Source: Branchiostoma floridae (lineage: Eukaryota > Chordata > Leptocardii > Amphioxiformes > Branchiostomatidae). From it: a stretch of 64,000 nucleotides of DNA. A program made the translations under genes and the position numbers. How positions within the stretch are numbered: the first letter of the stretch is position 1; each line of letters starts with the position of its first letter. A model generated the notes under the pieces. That model did no database searches. It was not told the DNA's origin and saw only the letters and a list, made by a program, of their open reading frames with translations. The stretch spans positions 4,569,636 through 4,633,635 of the forward strand of contig NC_049980.1 of the NCBI RefSeq assembly GCF_000003815.2, given 5' to 3'. Shown here one piece after another: positions 24,159 to 37,000 of the stretch.

Positions 24159-25661
24159 ACATCTTGAAGTGTTAAGCATTAGGTATCAAATAGATATCAA
24201 ATAGATAAGGATCTATTTTGTACTGTCCAGTACAGTCAAAATGAATTTATACCCTTTTTGAAAATATGCAACTATATGACTTAAGAACAAATTTATATCT
24301 ATTACCCTTCATGACAATCAATCTGAAAACTTCTAAACTAAACTTTCTGTGTAGTGTTTAGCACAAGATAAAGATTATTTTAGGAAGGGTAAACTCGCAC
24401 AAATATGGTGGATGACATTACATTCATCATGCATGTGTATCTACTTAAGGTTGTATAATATAGGTTATGACAGATGATTGCTTCAGATACATTCCTACTT
24501 GACTTAAATTTTTGTATCTTTTAACGGGTTCAATGCCAGGCCAGTTGACCACTTTTTTGCATTGAACTAAGTTGAGGGATGGTGGAAATTTATTGTGCTA
24601 GGAGATAGCAGAGAACTGGTTTTGAATATTGTATATAGGAGGGAAACAGTTATCATCAGGAAAGAAACTGTTGTAATTGTAGATGGACTTTGAAACTGAT
24701 AATTGAAGTTGAACTGTATAAGATGTGAGCTAGAGGAAAACCTTGAATGTGCTATGCTGAAAGGCTCTCAATGGGGGAACTTTTGGAAAATTGTGTGAAC
24801 TTTCATAAAACCATTGCCAGGTAAAGGAAAAGACAATTATAGCAGACAGACAGACCGGTCTGGAGACATTCAGATTTTTATTGTTTTGTGGTGATAGTGG
24901 AGAATAGATGTAAACTGTTGCAAAAATATATAGTGCTTGATTTTTAAAAAACAATATTTTATTCATTGTTGCTGCGATGTATTATACTGCTTATGATATA
25001 AGGGACGGACTATAGATGACTATGAAGGGGTGTGTAGAACATTGGCAAATATTTACAAAAAAGACCCATGGCTCCAAAAGAATCAGAGAAGTACATTAAA
25101 TACGATTTTTTTTTAATGTAAAGACTAACAAAAACAAAACCCAGAAGGGGAAAATGAATATTATTGTGATTCAGTATTCCCCCCTTTGAATCATTTATGG
25201 TCTGTTCGTTAATGCTATGTTGAACATTGTGATTTTATGAATGTGCATTATCCCTGGCCAATATCCAAGACATTTATGGCATCAACGAAGAAGGAGATGA
25301 AACTCCTTGATCATGAAATGTTTGATCAGTCTGTTCTTAATGTTGATAGGGTGTACACGTTTTATGGTCTTACTTGCCTTTAGCTTTATTGTCAAAGTGC
25401 TGTAGTTTGGCGCTGTTTAGTAGGTAGTCTTTCTTTTTCTGTTTTACATATTTTCTTTCTATATACATGTACGATTATTGATATAAAAATGAGAACGTTG
25501 GGATTCAAAGTTTCCTTGACGAATATTTTACACATTTTACATGAAGAATTTAATAAGATCAGGGCTTGTAAAGACAAAGAAAGTTCGACGTTTTTTTATC
25601 AGATGCATTTTCTGCTGGCTTGCTTTGGATCAGCATCATGTAAACGGAAGCATTTTTTATG

Positions 25662-25667
25662 AATAAA
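25662..25667 (+). terminator. DUOX polyadenylation signal and 3' UTR
   Basis: AATAAA about 1.5 kb after the DUOX stop, followed by a T-rich stretch (aaagctttttatattcc). The 3' UTR from 24159 is AT-rich with no other gene-like frame and no obvious inverted-repeat element, fitting a long untranslated region ending near 25690. Confidence 0.6.
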
Positions 25668-25800
25668 GCTTTTTATATTCCACAATCATAATCTCAGTTG
25701 TTGTTGTTCATATGGTTTGTGTAATGTTAGTACTACAGTAAATCGTCAATTGTCTTTGTCAACATGACAACGTATTGTCTGCTCGTCAACTTTTTAAAGC

Positions 25801-26150
25801 TTAGGCCATGTTGATTTGCTTACATTTCGGCTGTTTCCAAGGAAAAGTTTTCAGCCGTAGAAAGCAGCTGTAAAATGAGCACAAATATGCCGCAGATTGG
25901 AAAATAATTTTTTTTCGGAAAGTGGATATTTATGTCATAGAGTGACAATTCAAGGTCAAAGAAGATCATGTGAAATAACAAAAATGAAAACTGTATTATT
26001 TGGTGTTTAGTCATTTGTTCAAACTTCCTGACAACTTAGATCTCATCCTGAAGGCAACTTTTTTGCCGATCATCTTTTCTTCGCACACTCGCATCAGTTT
26101 TGGGGTTCCCAGCGGATGTCATCCATACATTCAAATCAAATTGACCGTAT
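25801..26150. mobile_element. MITE family 'taggccatgttgattt', copy 1
   Basis: Left end ttaggccatgttgatttg; the right end, complemented, reads as a diverged version of the same sequence followed by atggatgacatcc. Sister copies at 27737, 32739 and 50432 share these ends and the inner phrase gccgtttccaaa. Confidence 0.75.
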
Positions 26151-26582
26151 TGTCAGATAACGTTACCCCAAATTAGTGCATATACAACCATTTATGTTTG
26201 GCTTATTGCTATCAGTACAACTTACACATTATGATGAAATTGTCATGACATGCTATTCTGCTCGTCTCACCGATATGAAGGATTTAAGACAAGATAAGAT
26301 GGTCACCCCAAAACACGAACTGTTGCGGTCTACTCTAGCTCCTCTTCAAATGTCCACACAAATGTTGATGCTCTGCTTTGTCGCCATGTTAACGGAATGT
26401 CGGCTCGTGATTGGTCAAGTCAATAGTTGCGTCATCGTTCTGGAACGTCGCTCCATCAACCGTTTGTCACTTCATTTCGACGATCGCCCTGTCAACCATT
26501 GTTACCAAATTTCGCAAGGCAACAATCAACAAAACGTTGTTTACAACAAGCAGTGTTCTGAAGACATCGCTGGGATACAGAC

Positions 26583-29500
26583 ATGCCTACCGACCAAGGG
26601 CGGGAGGACGTCTTGCGACTGGGAACGGACGTCGTAAGACCGGTCACCACCTACCACGAACACTTCGAGGCGGAGTTCGAAAGATCGGGCACGAAACCCA
26701 CGCCCGTACCGGTAAGGTCATAGCATGGAATCCAGCCATGTTGTGCTTTGGTCGCTCTGCTTGGCAGGAAGCGTACCTCATGGGAGCGACCAAAGCACAA
26801 TACGGCTGGATTCCAGGCTAGTAAGGTCACAGTCACGGGAAAAATGCAATGTCGCCGCTAAAATCACAAATCACAAAAATCGTTTAGGACATTCGGAACA
26901 TTCTAAGGACAGTTGGGAACGTAGGAAACGGTCGTACAAAAATCGTGCTGTCTTATGGCGGAGAGGTTCTCGCTAATCATTGTCGACTGTCGGTGAAGCG
27001 ATAGCCTCAAACTAATAGTATATGACAAAAACGAAATCGTTCGACCGATTATGAGTTTTTACTAAGTATGTATTACAGACTGAGCAGCATAGAGAATCAT
27101 CCCAACTACACTACTTGATCTAAACGACCTCGTAAAACAAAACTACTCTGGTCCCAAAGTTTCACCCTTAGTAGGAGGTCAGAAGACATTGACTCTATTC
27201 ATACATTTATCATTGCGCGCTTTATATAAATATTCTTCATATAAAATTCCACCCTGGGTACCATCCGGATAGTAGTTCGCTCCAACGTTTATCATACACT
27301 ATTTAAAGTTGCTTCTCGCTCTATAACTGGGCAATACAGTAATGGGCCTTGGTCGATTGGGACCAAGTTGACAAACAACGCGCTTTAGTATTGTTCTCGA
27401 TTAGTCTCATTATGAAAATTAAAATTGTCACAATACCATCATTGTTATCAGAAAAGCAATATCCAAAATGATTTCTGTTGTTGTTAAAAATAGCAAACAA
27501 CGGCTATTACACTATGTGTTCTAGAATGTTTTTTTTCATATTATCTATAGGCTACCATAAACTCTGCTTGTATCTACATATTGAAAGGTCATATGAAGAA
27601 CAACGAAAACAAAGACCAGATGTAGAATCCTTATCAATCTTTCATTCTTTTGATTCAAGAGACAGATCTGATTGCGTCAGAAGTGTCAGACGCATTGAGT
27701 CATCGTATAACATTCTACATTCTCATCACATTTTACATAAGGCCATGTTGATTTCATTACATGAATGGCATCCGCGCGCGCATCAATTTTCGTCCGTTTC
27801 CAAAATTGAAATAAAAAAAAGTTTTCAACTATACTGTAAATCGTGTAAAGCACCCGCAAAATCAGCCAATACATGCCGTAGATTGAAAAAAAGATATAGG
27901 AAAACGTATTCTAATGACACAAAATGCCAATGTTAATTCCAACGTCGAAAAAAATAATTCAAAGAACAAAGATGAGGAACCTCTTGTCCGGTATACTATG
28001 CTCTTTGTGTTCTGTCATTTGTTCAACCTTCCTGACGTACCGCTTCAATGTCATAATGAAGACAATTTGTCCCTTATTCGCACACTCGCATCAGTTTTTG
28101 GGTTCCCAGATGATGCCATCCATATACTGTAAATGCATTTAAGTTCGCGGGGATTTAATTTCGCGGTAGCAGGAAAAGGACTGTTCGTGGTGGTTTTAAG
28201 TTCGCGGTAGCGCCATGCACGGTAGTCTCTTACTGCCATGGAAAAATGCCCGCGGTGGTTTTAATTTCGCGGTGAATTGGCAACGCGAAAACCGCGAACA
28301 TAAAACCACCGCGAAAATTTCTGCATTTACAGTAATCGAATCAACGTGACCCTACATACTAACAAACATTGGCGATTTTTCAGTACGCGGACGGTCCCAT
28401 GGAGTTGAGAAAGGACACCACCAGCTCCCACAGTCACTACGTGCATTACGGAAAAGAGGTATGTTCGTCCGTTTGTTTGTTTGTTTATTGTACTCCCAAG
28501 CAGATATTTAAGGGCAAAATCGTAACTTGTCTGACTGGACCTTGGGGGTCATGCGGTCAGACCTAGATCTTGGCCCCTGTCAGAAACAGTCACGATCCCC
28601 ACCCAAAGATCTGCTTGGAGATCTCTCTTCTTAAAACTTGTGTAAACAAATTTACAGAGCTTTTTCCAGTACGTTGTACTATTTAGTCGACACAATGTAG
28701 CCGAACATTTCGTCATTTTCTTAAACATGCATATTATTATCTAGTTGTAGTGTACTTATGAGAGATTTGCGAATCTCTGTGTATAGTGGGCATTCTCTAC
28801 ATATCTATCGTTGCAATATGTGTTGATATCTCCTAGTCTCTTTGTGACCGTGAAAACGTAACATAAGGAACAGATATGTTTTACAATCAACGGTTTGCCT
28901 AAATTCAGTTGAAAGATCTTGAAATATGGATTTGTCTGTATTACGTGTCTTAAGTAGGGAAACATTATCATATCGTCCAAACAGTATACGAGAGTACTAT
29001 ACCGTGTTTATCTTCTATTCTATATAGTTTACAGTATAGACATGTTCGCTGATTTAGAGGAAAGCACTGTATGCATGTTTTTTTAATGCAGGTTTTCAAG
29101 AAACAGTTAGAGAACAGACACAGAGAGGCGGAGCCGCTGAAAGAGATGCACCAGCGGGACTCAGTGGAGCTCAACCAGGTCAGAACTGTCTTTTTTTAAC
29201 GTTTATGTCTATAAAAGTAATTCTAGACTATAAACTGACGTTGTCCAGGGTTTGAAACATGCCCTAGCCTGACTGAATCTCGCCTATAGCAGCCCGCCCA
29301 ACATCCGACGGCCCCCAAGAGGGGCCAGTTACAGCCCTGGACAGCGGAGTTTGCGTTACTTAGACTAAAACATGCCCATGTCTTCCTTGAATTGAAGCAA
29401 GTAAAATTAAGTACACCAAAAAGCAGTTACTGAATTGGATATGATTTTGGAAACGTTTAGACCGTTACACGTACAGACAATCATCCGATGTCTTTCGTTA

Positions 29501-30960
29501 GTGACACCGGAGAGATGTTGTTGGAGAAAGTTTTTATATCTTTATTTGCTGTGAATTGATATGTAAAAGTAGCCTGGAATCCAGCCGTACTGTGCGTTGG
29601 TCGCTCTGCTCCTGCCAGTACGTCTGGCATTCGTTAGCATTGGAACGATTGGCATTTGAATATTCGCACACTTTATGTGCGCGATTTTTGATTGGCTGTT
29701 GGCTCCAAGCCCCCTTCGCAAAGCACCACCAAGGTGGAAATCGAACACACAGAATCATGTTTACAGTTCGTAATCGAACGGAACACTACTTCTATCTTTC
29801 CCGCATTAGTGACGTAAGGACCGATCGTTCCAATGCTAACGAATGCCAGACGTGTTCGCAAGGAAGCAGAGCGACCAAAGCACAACACGGCTGGATTCCA
29901 GGCTAATGTAAAAGAGATCTAGTTGGAGAACAGGTTTATCGTAACTGTGAATTAATATGCAAAATTGGGAGGAAGACAATATTTTTGTTGTCCAAAGGAA
30001 GCAAAGGTAAGACATATCCAGTTGCTTGAGTAACTATTTTGGCGTATCTTAATTCCTGGATGTCTAACCTACATCGACGTAAAATAAAGTAGGTATATAG
30101 TATGTACGTAAAGTCGTTTCACAAAAAAAAAGTTATAGCAGCGGGTGGTTTCGATCCACCGACCTCTGGGTTATGGGCCCAGCACGCTTCCGCTGCGCCA
30201 CGCTGCTAGCTATACAACAAATCAAAGTTTTTTTGCAAGTTTATGCCTGGAGGCTAATTACAAGTACATGGTAGAAACATAAGAAATATACACGTGACAA
30301 TCAATGAGCAGTGAAAAGCATAATGGTAAAAGCAGGGTACTCGAATACTAGTGTTGGCTTTAAGTTTTTCTAAACAGGTTGGGTTTAACTTCTTTTCCGG
30401 AAGCAGAGGAAGACGAAAAGCCTCACTTTCTCAACAATTTGTGGGTTCTGCGATTTTAAGAGGAAAGTGGCTTTCTGCCCATCTGTGAATGTGGAGAAGT
30501 TGGGATGTGGCCTTGTGACTTCTCTAAATAAAGTATACAACAAAAGTCGAAGAACTACTACTTGGAAACATGTTTAGTATGTGTATACATATGTATGTGA
30601 GCTTGAAGTTGCATGACGAAACAGCCATCACTTAAGCTATGTACATACCTACAATCACGATGATCCGTTTATCCCTTCTTGAGCTATTCTCCTTCAAAGT
30701 CTGAAAGTAACCCGACTTTAGCATTACTCTTACTCTTTGCGCCAAGAGCTATCTTCCACTCAAAAATCGACCAACGCATGTACAGAGCTGGAGAGATCAA
30801 CCCGGTTCTGCTGCAGTACCATAGCAAGCCGCTAAAAGCCCAAAATCCATTCGTTTCAAGGTCTCATCAAGACCTACCTACGTACCAAATATCAAAACAA
30901 TCCTTTGAGACATTCTGGAGTTATGCTGGTCCCCCCCCCCCCCACACACAAACACAAACA

Positions 30961-31024
<64 letters not shown>

Positions 31025-34000
31025 ACGGAAAACATAACCTTCTCGCAAAGGTAACTAGCGATGGTAATTAATCAAAACTAGCGTAGTAATGCCCTGACAG
31101 ATTTTTTAGTCTGGGAATTAACCCATGATTGATTGGCAATCACCAGATGGTTTGACCATTGTTCTGTGACCTTTATTGTGTTTTGTTGTTGTTTATTTGA
31201 ACTACAGTTAATCTGTAAACCGTAACTGTACAGTAGGTACAAGCTGCATATGACTAGTAAGGTTTGATCCACTCACACGTGTTCGAGTGTTTCCCCTCAA
31301 AAACGGAAACTCTGGTTTCAATACATTCAATCCTATTAGACATTCCCAACCAAACCTAGGTGCTCATTTTCACCTGATTCGAGTAAGTAAATAGGTGCTA
31401 TAAAGTGGCATTCCAAACAACACAACATTGAGGAATGCGAGGGATACATTTCGAACGTAGACTCTGAGTTAGGCTAAAGTCACATTTCCAAACCAGGGCC
31501 CGGCCGGGCTGTTTGTGGAAACGAAAAACAGAAATGTATATGTACAAATATACACAAAAATGCCCACGACTATTCTCTTTACGTCTTTTGTAGCTTGGTG
31601 TCTTTTACATCATACTTTTCGTTCCCGAAAGCTACCTGGCCGTGCCCCGATTTGGTTATACCCTGTCACATTATCCACGATCTTCGGGCGTATCGATGGG
31701 AGACTGATCGATCGCCTATATTTAAGATCGACAGAGGGTTGTGCGTATTTTCACCTGAAAACCGCCCCTGTCACATATAAGCCATACTTTGTACCTTGTA
31801 CAATTGTTGTGCAATAAAGTTATTATTATAAGCGAGGATCGGGCGACTGCCGCAGAATCGTCGTCCGATCGATTTTCGCCAAATGTTACAGGGGTATAAA
31901 GTGACGTAGGCCTGAACGACCCTATCCACAAGGGCACGAAACCGGAATTGTGACTGTTTTTATTTTGATGTGTGTGTGTGCAGAACTTAAAAAGCTGTTG
32001 ACGGATCTTCATTAGTCTTCAAACAGACGTGTCAGCTTAATGACAAAGGAGGTCGAGAATAATTTGGCCAAATAGGGACAAATAAGTTGCCATGGGATCT
32101 CAGTCTGTCTTTTGCAGTCCATCCAGCAGCGAGCTATCCCACCTTCGGTCAGTTCACTCCTAGACCAACAATGCTTGGTTTTCAGTCCAGGCAATGTTCC
32201 GTTATACCCTGTCACATTATCCATTATCCACGATCTTCGGTCGTGTCGATGGAAGGTCGGCCATATTCAAGATCGACAGAGGGTTGCGCGTATTTTTCAC
32301 CTGAAAATCGCCCTTGTCACATATAAGCCATACTTTGTACCTTGTACAATTGTTGTTCAATAAAGTTATTATTATACGCGAGGCTCGGGCGATTGCCGCT
32401 GACTCGTCGTCCGATCAATTTTCACGCAATGTGAAATGGGTATTAATTTTTAAGGGTTTCTGTTTCCCCTATAGGCTAGAAAGGGCTAAGATATCATTAG
32501 AAACTCCTCAAGTTTATCATGTTTTCAGGCAGTGGGCTTTGCCATTAACCAATAGGGGTGTGTCTGTTTGTGTTTATGGAAAGTCTATCGGAGATCGAAA
32601 TAAACAAACAAACAAACAATTTCGTATCTATTTGATTTTTAATGCCATTGCAAGTTTTCTAACCAACGTGAGGTAGATATGAAATAATCATAAAATGCTA
32701 ATCTTGGTGACCAAAAACCTTCTGCACCTAATTATTTATGTAAGGCCATGTTGATTTGATTATATGGATGACATCCTCCGGGAACTCCAAAACTGATGCG
32801 AGCGAGCGAATAAAAAGAAAGTTTGGCCAAAAAAAAAAGTTGCCATCAGTATGAAATCATAGTGGCCAGGAAGGTTGAACATAGGACTAAACACACATAG
32901 TATGGTACACCATGATCCTCTGGACCTGAATTTTCTGTACTGGTACCTCCCCCAACCAACAATAGGTTTTTTTTTCTTTCCGTCCTTTCACATCTTATTC
33001 TTTGACTTTAGATTCATTTTGGCATTCTATATATGGCATTAGTTATCTGTTTTCTGATACTCTGATACTTTTTTTTCAATCTACGGAATATTTATGCTCA
33101 TTTTACAGCTGCTTTGCACAATTTATTGTGTGGTCGAAAACTTTTTTTTTTTGGAAATGGCCGAAAATTCGTGCGAGCGCGGATGTCATCCATATAATCA
33201 AATCAACGTGGCCTAAATGACATCAGTTAGCATATATACCCGTATCCTATGTCTTAGAAAAATATAACAATCATCCCCATCAAAGTTCAATATAATATAT
33301 TTCTCACCACCAAAAAAAGGTATGTATTATCATTCGCTGTCTGGCATGCTGGAAAATATAGCAGCTTATGACAAGATAATATAAAAACAAGTAGGACATA
33401 ACCACATTCCGATGTAACAAAGAATTTGCAATATTGTAACTCAGATAGGAGAGGTACGTATACGTCATTTTATCTTAGACCGTATCTTAGACGTCAATGA
33501 GAGACATATCTTCAATTGTGTTCAACATAATTTCCTCTAGTTTTTGCCATTTCGATAGCACAGAAAAGCTCATATTTCTTATGCAATTAGAGAAACCACG
33601 TGTTAAAAGTTTCCCTTGTCCGTATGTTTACAGCTATCTTGAGAAGTGAGTTGAACCTGTACATACTAGTAAACATTAATCATTGTAAGATACCACCTTC
33701 TTATATCATTGTATACTTATAATAGTACTTTATCGCCATATTCATGATCCATAGTCACTCATTCGTTCGTTCTTTCATTCATTCATCCATCTATCTAGAC
33801 TACAGAAGACTTAAGATCCATATCTTCGCCTTGATCCTCTTCCTGAGAAATTGTACTATATTCTGTACCCTTTTCTGGAGCGAATATTTTGCACAACAAC
33901 AACAACGCGTCAAACGCGGTCAGGGCGCACACGGTTTTGCCGTCTATAGCCGAGTACTGATAGAGGTAGTAAACCCATATCTGTATGGGTAAATGTGCCG

Positions 34001-37000
34001 CTACAGTCCACTGGTACGTACATGGGTAGATTAACTCGACAGACGCGATGAACAGTGCGCAGATCACGAGCAGAACCAGGTGAAGAAACCAGACGGCTTG
34101 CGGCCCGGCGCCGAAGTCTTCTGCGAGCAGCGCTCCTGCCAGCATCGCGGTCTGGACGTAGTTCCAGGTCAAGCTGTAGGCGGCGCAGTTCTCCACCAAC
34201 AGGGCGTAACACACGCGGTGACGGAGGGACATTGGGGGCTCTCGCTTCTCACGAATGTAGTGGACCAGGAAGAACAAAGCGCACAGGAAGCCCTGGTTCA
34301 AAACCCTCGCGGCAACCACAGCGATATGATTGGAGGGGCACACTAGTACGGGTGCTTCCATCAGCACGCTGAGACAGATCCATTTCGTGAGCTTCAGGAG
34401 ACGATAGAAGTGAACATTGTCGTCCCATAGACCCCCCAACACAGCCGCGACCAAGTACAGGAGAGGCACGTGCAGAATGACCCAAGCCAACGCGACGCGA
34501 AAGTCAGAATCCATCTGTATATAAATGTGTGAAAGGAAAAGAGTTAGAATTGATAATAGACGGCAGGGTGCCTGTGTTGCTGAAAAATACGTATGTTATG
34601 ATTGACAACAAGTATATACGGCCCCGTATCTGTCGAAAACCAGTTTTGCGGATTTTGTTGGTTTCGAATAATCGTGTCCGATGTTCGGATATGTTACAAA
34701 TTCCTTGTTAGGTTCACCTGTATCCATACAGAAAAAATCATTTTTCATATTTGTTAGGACCTGTTAGGCCATTTCGTGCAGTATACGATTCATATGGACA
34801 ACACAGAACACTGTGTTTGTGTCACCTTTATACTAATCTCCAAGCAGATCCTACGATAGCATAAGATAGTATCAAAAGCTGCCAGAGGAGTGAAGCCGGC
34901 TTAGGAGTGTGTTTCGCTACATATATGGCAAATGCACACTTCTTGGCTGACTACACTCCTTGGCCAGTTTGGTAACGTATATTGTATTGTTACCAGGGTT
35001 AGCCCTTGATAATAGCCTCCGGCTAGTTGGGTAGCCCTGGCTGTATTTCTCATGATTATACAGCCGAATAAATCAAATCAAAATCAAAATCTTTGGTACC
35101 ATTGTAGGATCTGCTTGGAGATTACTTTATACGAGGGGTGACCAATATGCTCCAGGCGTCACCCAGAAATATGGCGCACAGGTCACATTTTTGGGCACCA
35201 TCATACAGTATGCAGCACATTATCAAAATCCACCGAATTTCAAATCATTGCGAACGTTACATTTCAGGCAACGTACTTCTGTAAATCAGTAGATTAATTG
35301 AAGGTACGGCGTTGCTACGTTCTAGAGATTTGAGAGAACGCTCAACGAATTTCATTGATGAAAAAATTAATCCTTTTTACGCTTTGTTTGTTTTGTTGTC
35401 CTTTTTAGTCACACTTTTTCATGCATGATATATTTACACCATGAAGTCAAGGGTAACGTTAACACAGATTCTTCCTTGAAGTATCGAGAAAACTTGACAA
35501 TGTGTAGGTCGTGTTCTTCATATAACTCTCCAAGCATAGGTTAGGAACCGACTATTTTTGACGTTTTTAGGCGATTTCAGGGGGCTTTCTATTTTCAATG
35601 AGCTTTGATCATGAAAGCTTATTGCTTTTTTATACCATTTTCTTTATGACTTTGATGTAAACGCCTAAAAACGTTTTAGATAAAGCCTTGCAATTGGAGA
35701 GTACTTCATAAGCCGTGAAACCCACGAAGTCAAAACGTTCGATAGGTATTCCGGTCGTATTTGAACTAGAAAAAACGTGGGCGTCTTATAATTTCAGCAG
35801 ATCAAATTTGCCAGCACACGTAAGAAATTTAGGGGGATATTCACTGTAAAACCTTGCTACTAAGGTTAGATATAATTGTGCCCCAAAATTCGAGTTGGGT
35901 TCCTTATTTCCGTGTGTGCCCGACTTTACTACCGACAAAAACCCTTGTACTGTAATCTTAGCTTGTATATCAAAATACTGCAAATAAGAGAATACTAGTA
36001 ATATGAACATACCGCTAATATATGACGATGTTCACAGCAGCCGATCGAGATACCACAACTCACCAACCTAAGTGTTCGACAAAAATAAGCGTTATGCAGA
36101 GCTCCAGATATGCGTGATGTCTGAATGGATCAGACAGAAGTCCTTCCAAGAAGCCCCTTGTTTGGTCAAAACCCACTGTTCTTTGCCGGAGGCTATGTCA
36201 CACTATATTACTCCGAGTGGACACCTAAAAAAGTGCCGACCCAAAAAGTAAACGGGTGCATATGGACTGGTGTTTTTAGCGGTGAAAAATTCCCCTATAG
36301 ACAGCCCGACTGATCTGAAATATTAGATTGGCGAACGTTTTTTTGTAACTGAAGAAATTAGCGGACAATGTTTGATTGGTGCATGCCGACCACTAGGGCG
36401 GAGGTACACAGTCCTGGGTTCTGAGTTATGCGGTTAACCGCTGTCAGGGAGAAAGTATCAATTGTGGTGCGTTGTAAAATGAATTTTGTAAGTGTCATTA
36501 TTAAAAACGAGTGTATGTCTAGAGGTTTTTGGATTTTTTTCTGCATATTTGTGGTTGAACTGTTGTATGTCAGATGGCACATAATCAGCATTTCTGACTG
36601 CCTAGGCTCGCCATAGTATTGCATTATTTTTATTTACAAACCACCTTGTTTTAATTTAGTTAGAATAAAATAATTTCTAAGCTGGAGTCTTCCGCGGCTT
36701 CAACGCCAAACACGAACCATGCAAGAACAAACTCTTTGAAAAAGGCACAGAGACCCGTCACAGATCTCTAGCAGAATGGAATCAGGTGCCCCAGGTATTA
36801 TAGGTGACCCAGATGTTTCTATGTTTATAGCCAACAATAGCATTCAAGTAGTTTTTTTTAAATTCAAAATAAGGTTTTCGAATGTATCTAACTTCAGGCA
36901 TATTCAATTAAACTTCAGGCATAACTTGCGATCGCGAAAATGTATTCGACAATGGCATTGTCAACAATGCTGACTATGTAAGAAAATAAATAGATTTTAA

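Larger units (their letters stand above)
24159..26582 (+). other. DUOX 3' UTR and intergenic stretch
   Basis: About 1.5 kb of AT-rich 3' UTR, then the inverted-repeat element at 25801-26150, then about 430 bp that precede the start codon of the next gene and should hold its promoter. I recognise no TATA box or other defined motif. Confidence 0.6.
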
